DNA from: Candidatus Omnitrophota bacterium
Lineage (GTDB): Bacteria > Omnitrophota > Gorgyraeia > Duberdicusellales > 4484-171
Length of the DNA: 5,984 nucleotides
Reading direction: 5' to 3'
Assembly (NCBI GenBank): GCA_023818995.1
Contig: JAMWDA010000095.1
Location: 1 to 5,984 of the forward strand
The notes beneath the pieces are model-generated. The model had not been told where the DNA came from. It was given only the letters and a program-made list of their open reading frames with translations, and made no database searches. Of this stretch, positions 5,230 to 5,984 are shown piece by piece (the first letter of the stretch is position 1; each line of letters starts with the position of its first letter). A program made the position numbers and the translations under genes.

Positions 5230-5984
5230 ATGAGAAGAGTGGGTATATTTTTAATAGGTATTTTTTTGGTGATGGGAATAGTTTCTCCTATTTATGCAGG
5301 AAGGCTTCCATGGGGATTAGATAAAACAGGCGATATTATACCTCAGAGTCCGGATAATATTAATAGCGTAATACCGTCTCGTGAATGTGAATGTGGAATG
5401 AGACCGGACGTACCTTTTTGGGAAATAATGCGTCGGAGGAGTAGATTCCAAACCGTTTTCTCCCAGCAGTGGTGGAGGCCGTTTTTTATTGAGTTAGATA
5501 AACTTAAAAAAACTGTAGAGGAGAGAGCTAAAGCAATTTCTGAGAAATACGCCGAACAAATAGCTTCTCTTAAAGATCATATAAGCCAACTTCGTAATGA
5601 GATGGAGAGTGAGATTAAAAATGAGGTTAAGTTGTATGATGAGAGAATAGCAATCATTAGGAATTATATAGAAAAAACCTTAAAGGAATGGAAAGAAGAG
5701 CGTCTTGCATCATTTTATAATGATTTTATTGATAAACTTAACAAAGCCATTGAGGAAGGTAGATATGAAGATATCCCTAAAATAGTAGATGAGTATATTA
5801 CAGCAGTAAATATTATAAATGAAGGTTATAATTCAAAGAAAATAGAATCGGAGAATAAAATTAAAGAGTTAGAGGAAGAAAAGGAATTAGCGATAAAAGC
5901 TATTAGGAAAAAATTTGCAGTAGAGATAAAAAAATTAGAAAAATCTTTGGTAAATTTAAAATCAGAAATGGGGGCAGCTTATAA
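5230..5984 (+). CDS. Exported coiled-coil protein under c-di-GMP riboswitch control, 3' truncated
   Basis: The frame stays open to the window edge, giving 251 residues and an incomplete gene. Residues 1-23 form a Sec signal peptide: 'MRR', a hydrophobic core (about 5-19), and a likely cleavage after 'IYA' before G24. No lipobox cysteine is present, so it should be a periplasmic, surface or secreted protein. Residues 24-85 are a non-repetitive segment with a Cys-x-Cys pair (C53, C55) and several tryptophans ('FWEIMRRR', 'QQWWRPFF'). From about residue 88 to the end the protein is charged and helical with heptad-like leucines and isoleucines, for example 'IKELEEEKELAIKAI', indicating long coiled coils. 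No known family is recognised. The position behind a c-di-GMP ON switch suggests a role in attachment, matrix or envelope structure, as for other c-di-GMP-induced exported proteins; this is inference. The start is well supported by AAGGAGG and the signal peptide. Confidence 0.9.
   Translation, partial: MRRVGIFLIGIFLVMGIVSPIYAGRLPWGLDKTGDIIPQSPDNINSVIPSRECECGMRPDVPFWEIMRRRSRFQTVFSQQWWRPFFIELDKLKKTVEERAKAISEKYAEQIASLKDHISQLRNEMESEIKNEVKLYDERIAIIRNYIEKTLKEWKEERLASFYNDFIDKLNKAIEEGRYEDIPKIVDEYITAVNIINEGYNSKKIESENKIKELEEEKELAIKAIRKKFAVEIKKLEKSLVNLKSEMGAAY

Overview
The window comes from an AT-rich bacterial genome (roughly 30% GC by eye). An HD-GYP protein, a c-di-GMP riboswitch, a bacterial-type tRNA-Glu without an encoded CCA, and a Sec signal peptide all point to a Gram-negative-like bacterium that uses c-di-GMP. 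The very divergent proteins suggest an uncultured lineage, for example an Omnitrophota-like or other candidate phylum, but nothing here fixes the taxonomy.

Left part (1-4154): three tightly spaced plus-strand genes, almost certainly one operon whose promoter lies upstream of the window. First is the 3' part of a gene for a highly divergent FtsA/actin-like protein that has lost the recognisable nucleotide-binding motifs. Second is a 652-residue helical, HEAT-repeat-like protein. Third is an HD-GYP protein with the catalytic residues of a c-di-GMP phosphodiesterase. The second and third genes begin with the same type of N-terminal domain. The two internal starts lack a clear Shine-Dalgarno sequence.

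Middle (4155-4968): mostly non-coding. It holds a tRNA-Glu(CTC) with a near-perfect sigma-70 promoter, a GC-rich island that can fold into two mutually exclusive hairpins, and a further AT-rich stretch with inverted repeats that may be a structured leader.

Right part (4970-5984): a c-di-GMP-I (GEMM) riboswitch with an unusually long extra arm. Its last conserved segment and its P1 helix overlap a strong intrinsic terminator, which predicts that ligand binding switches the gene ON. Downstream is a strong Shine-Dalgarno sequence and a secreted coiled-coil protein gene that runs off the window.

Taken together, the locus links a probable c-di-GMP-degrading enzyme to a c-di-GMP-induced exported protein, which looks like a lifestyle or surface-function switch. 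This link rests on proximity and shared ligand, not on direct evidence.
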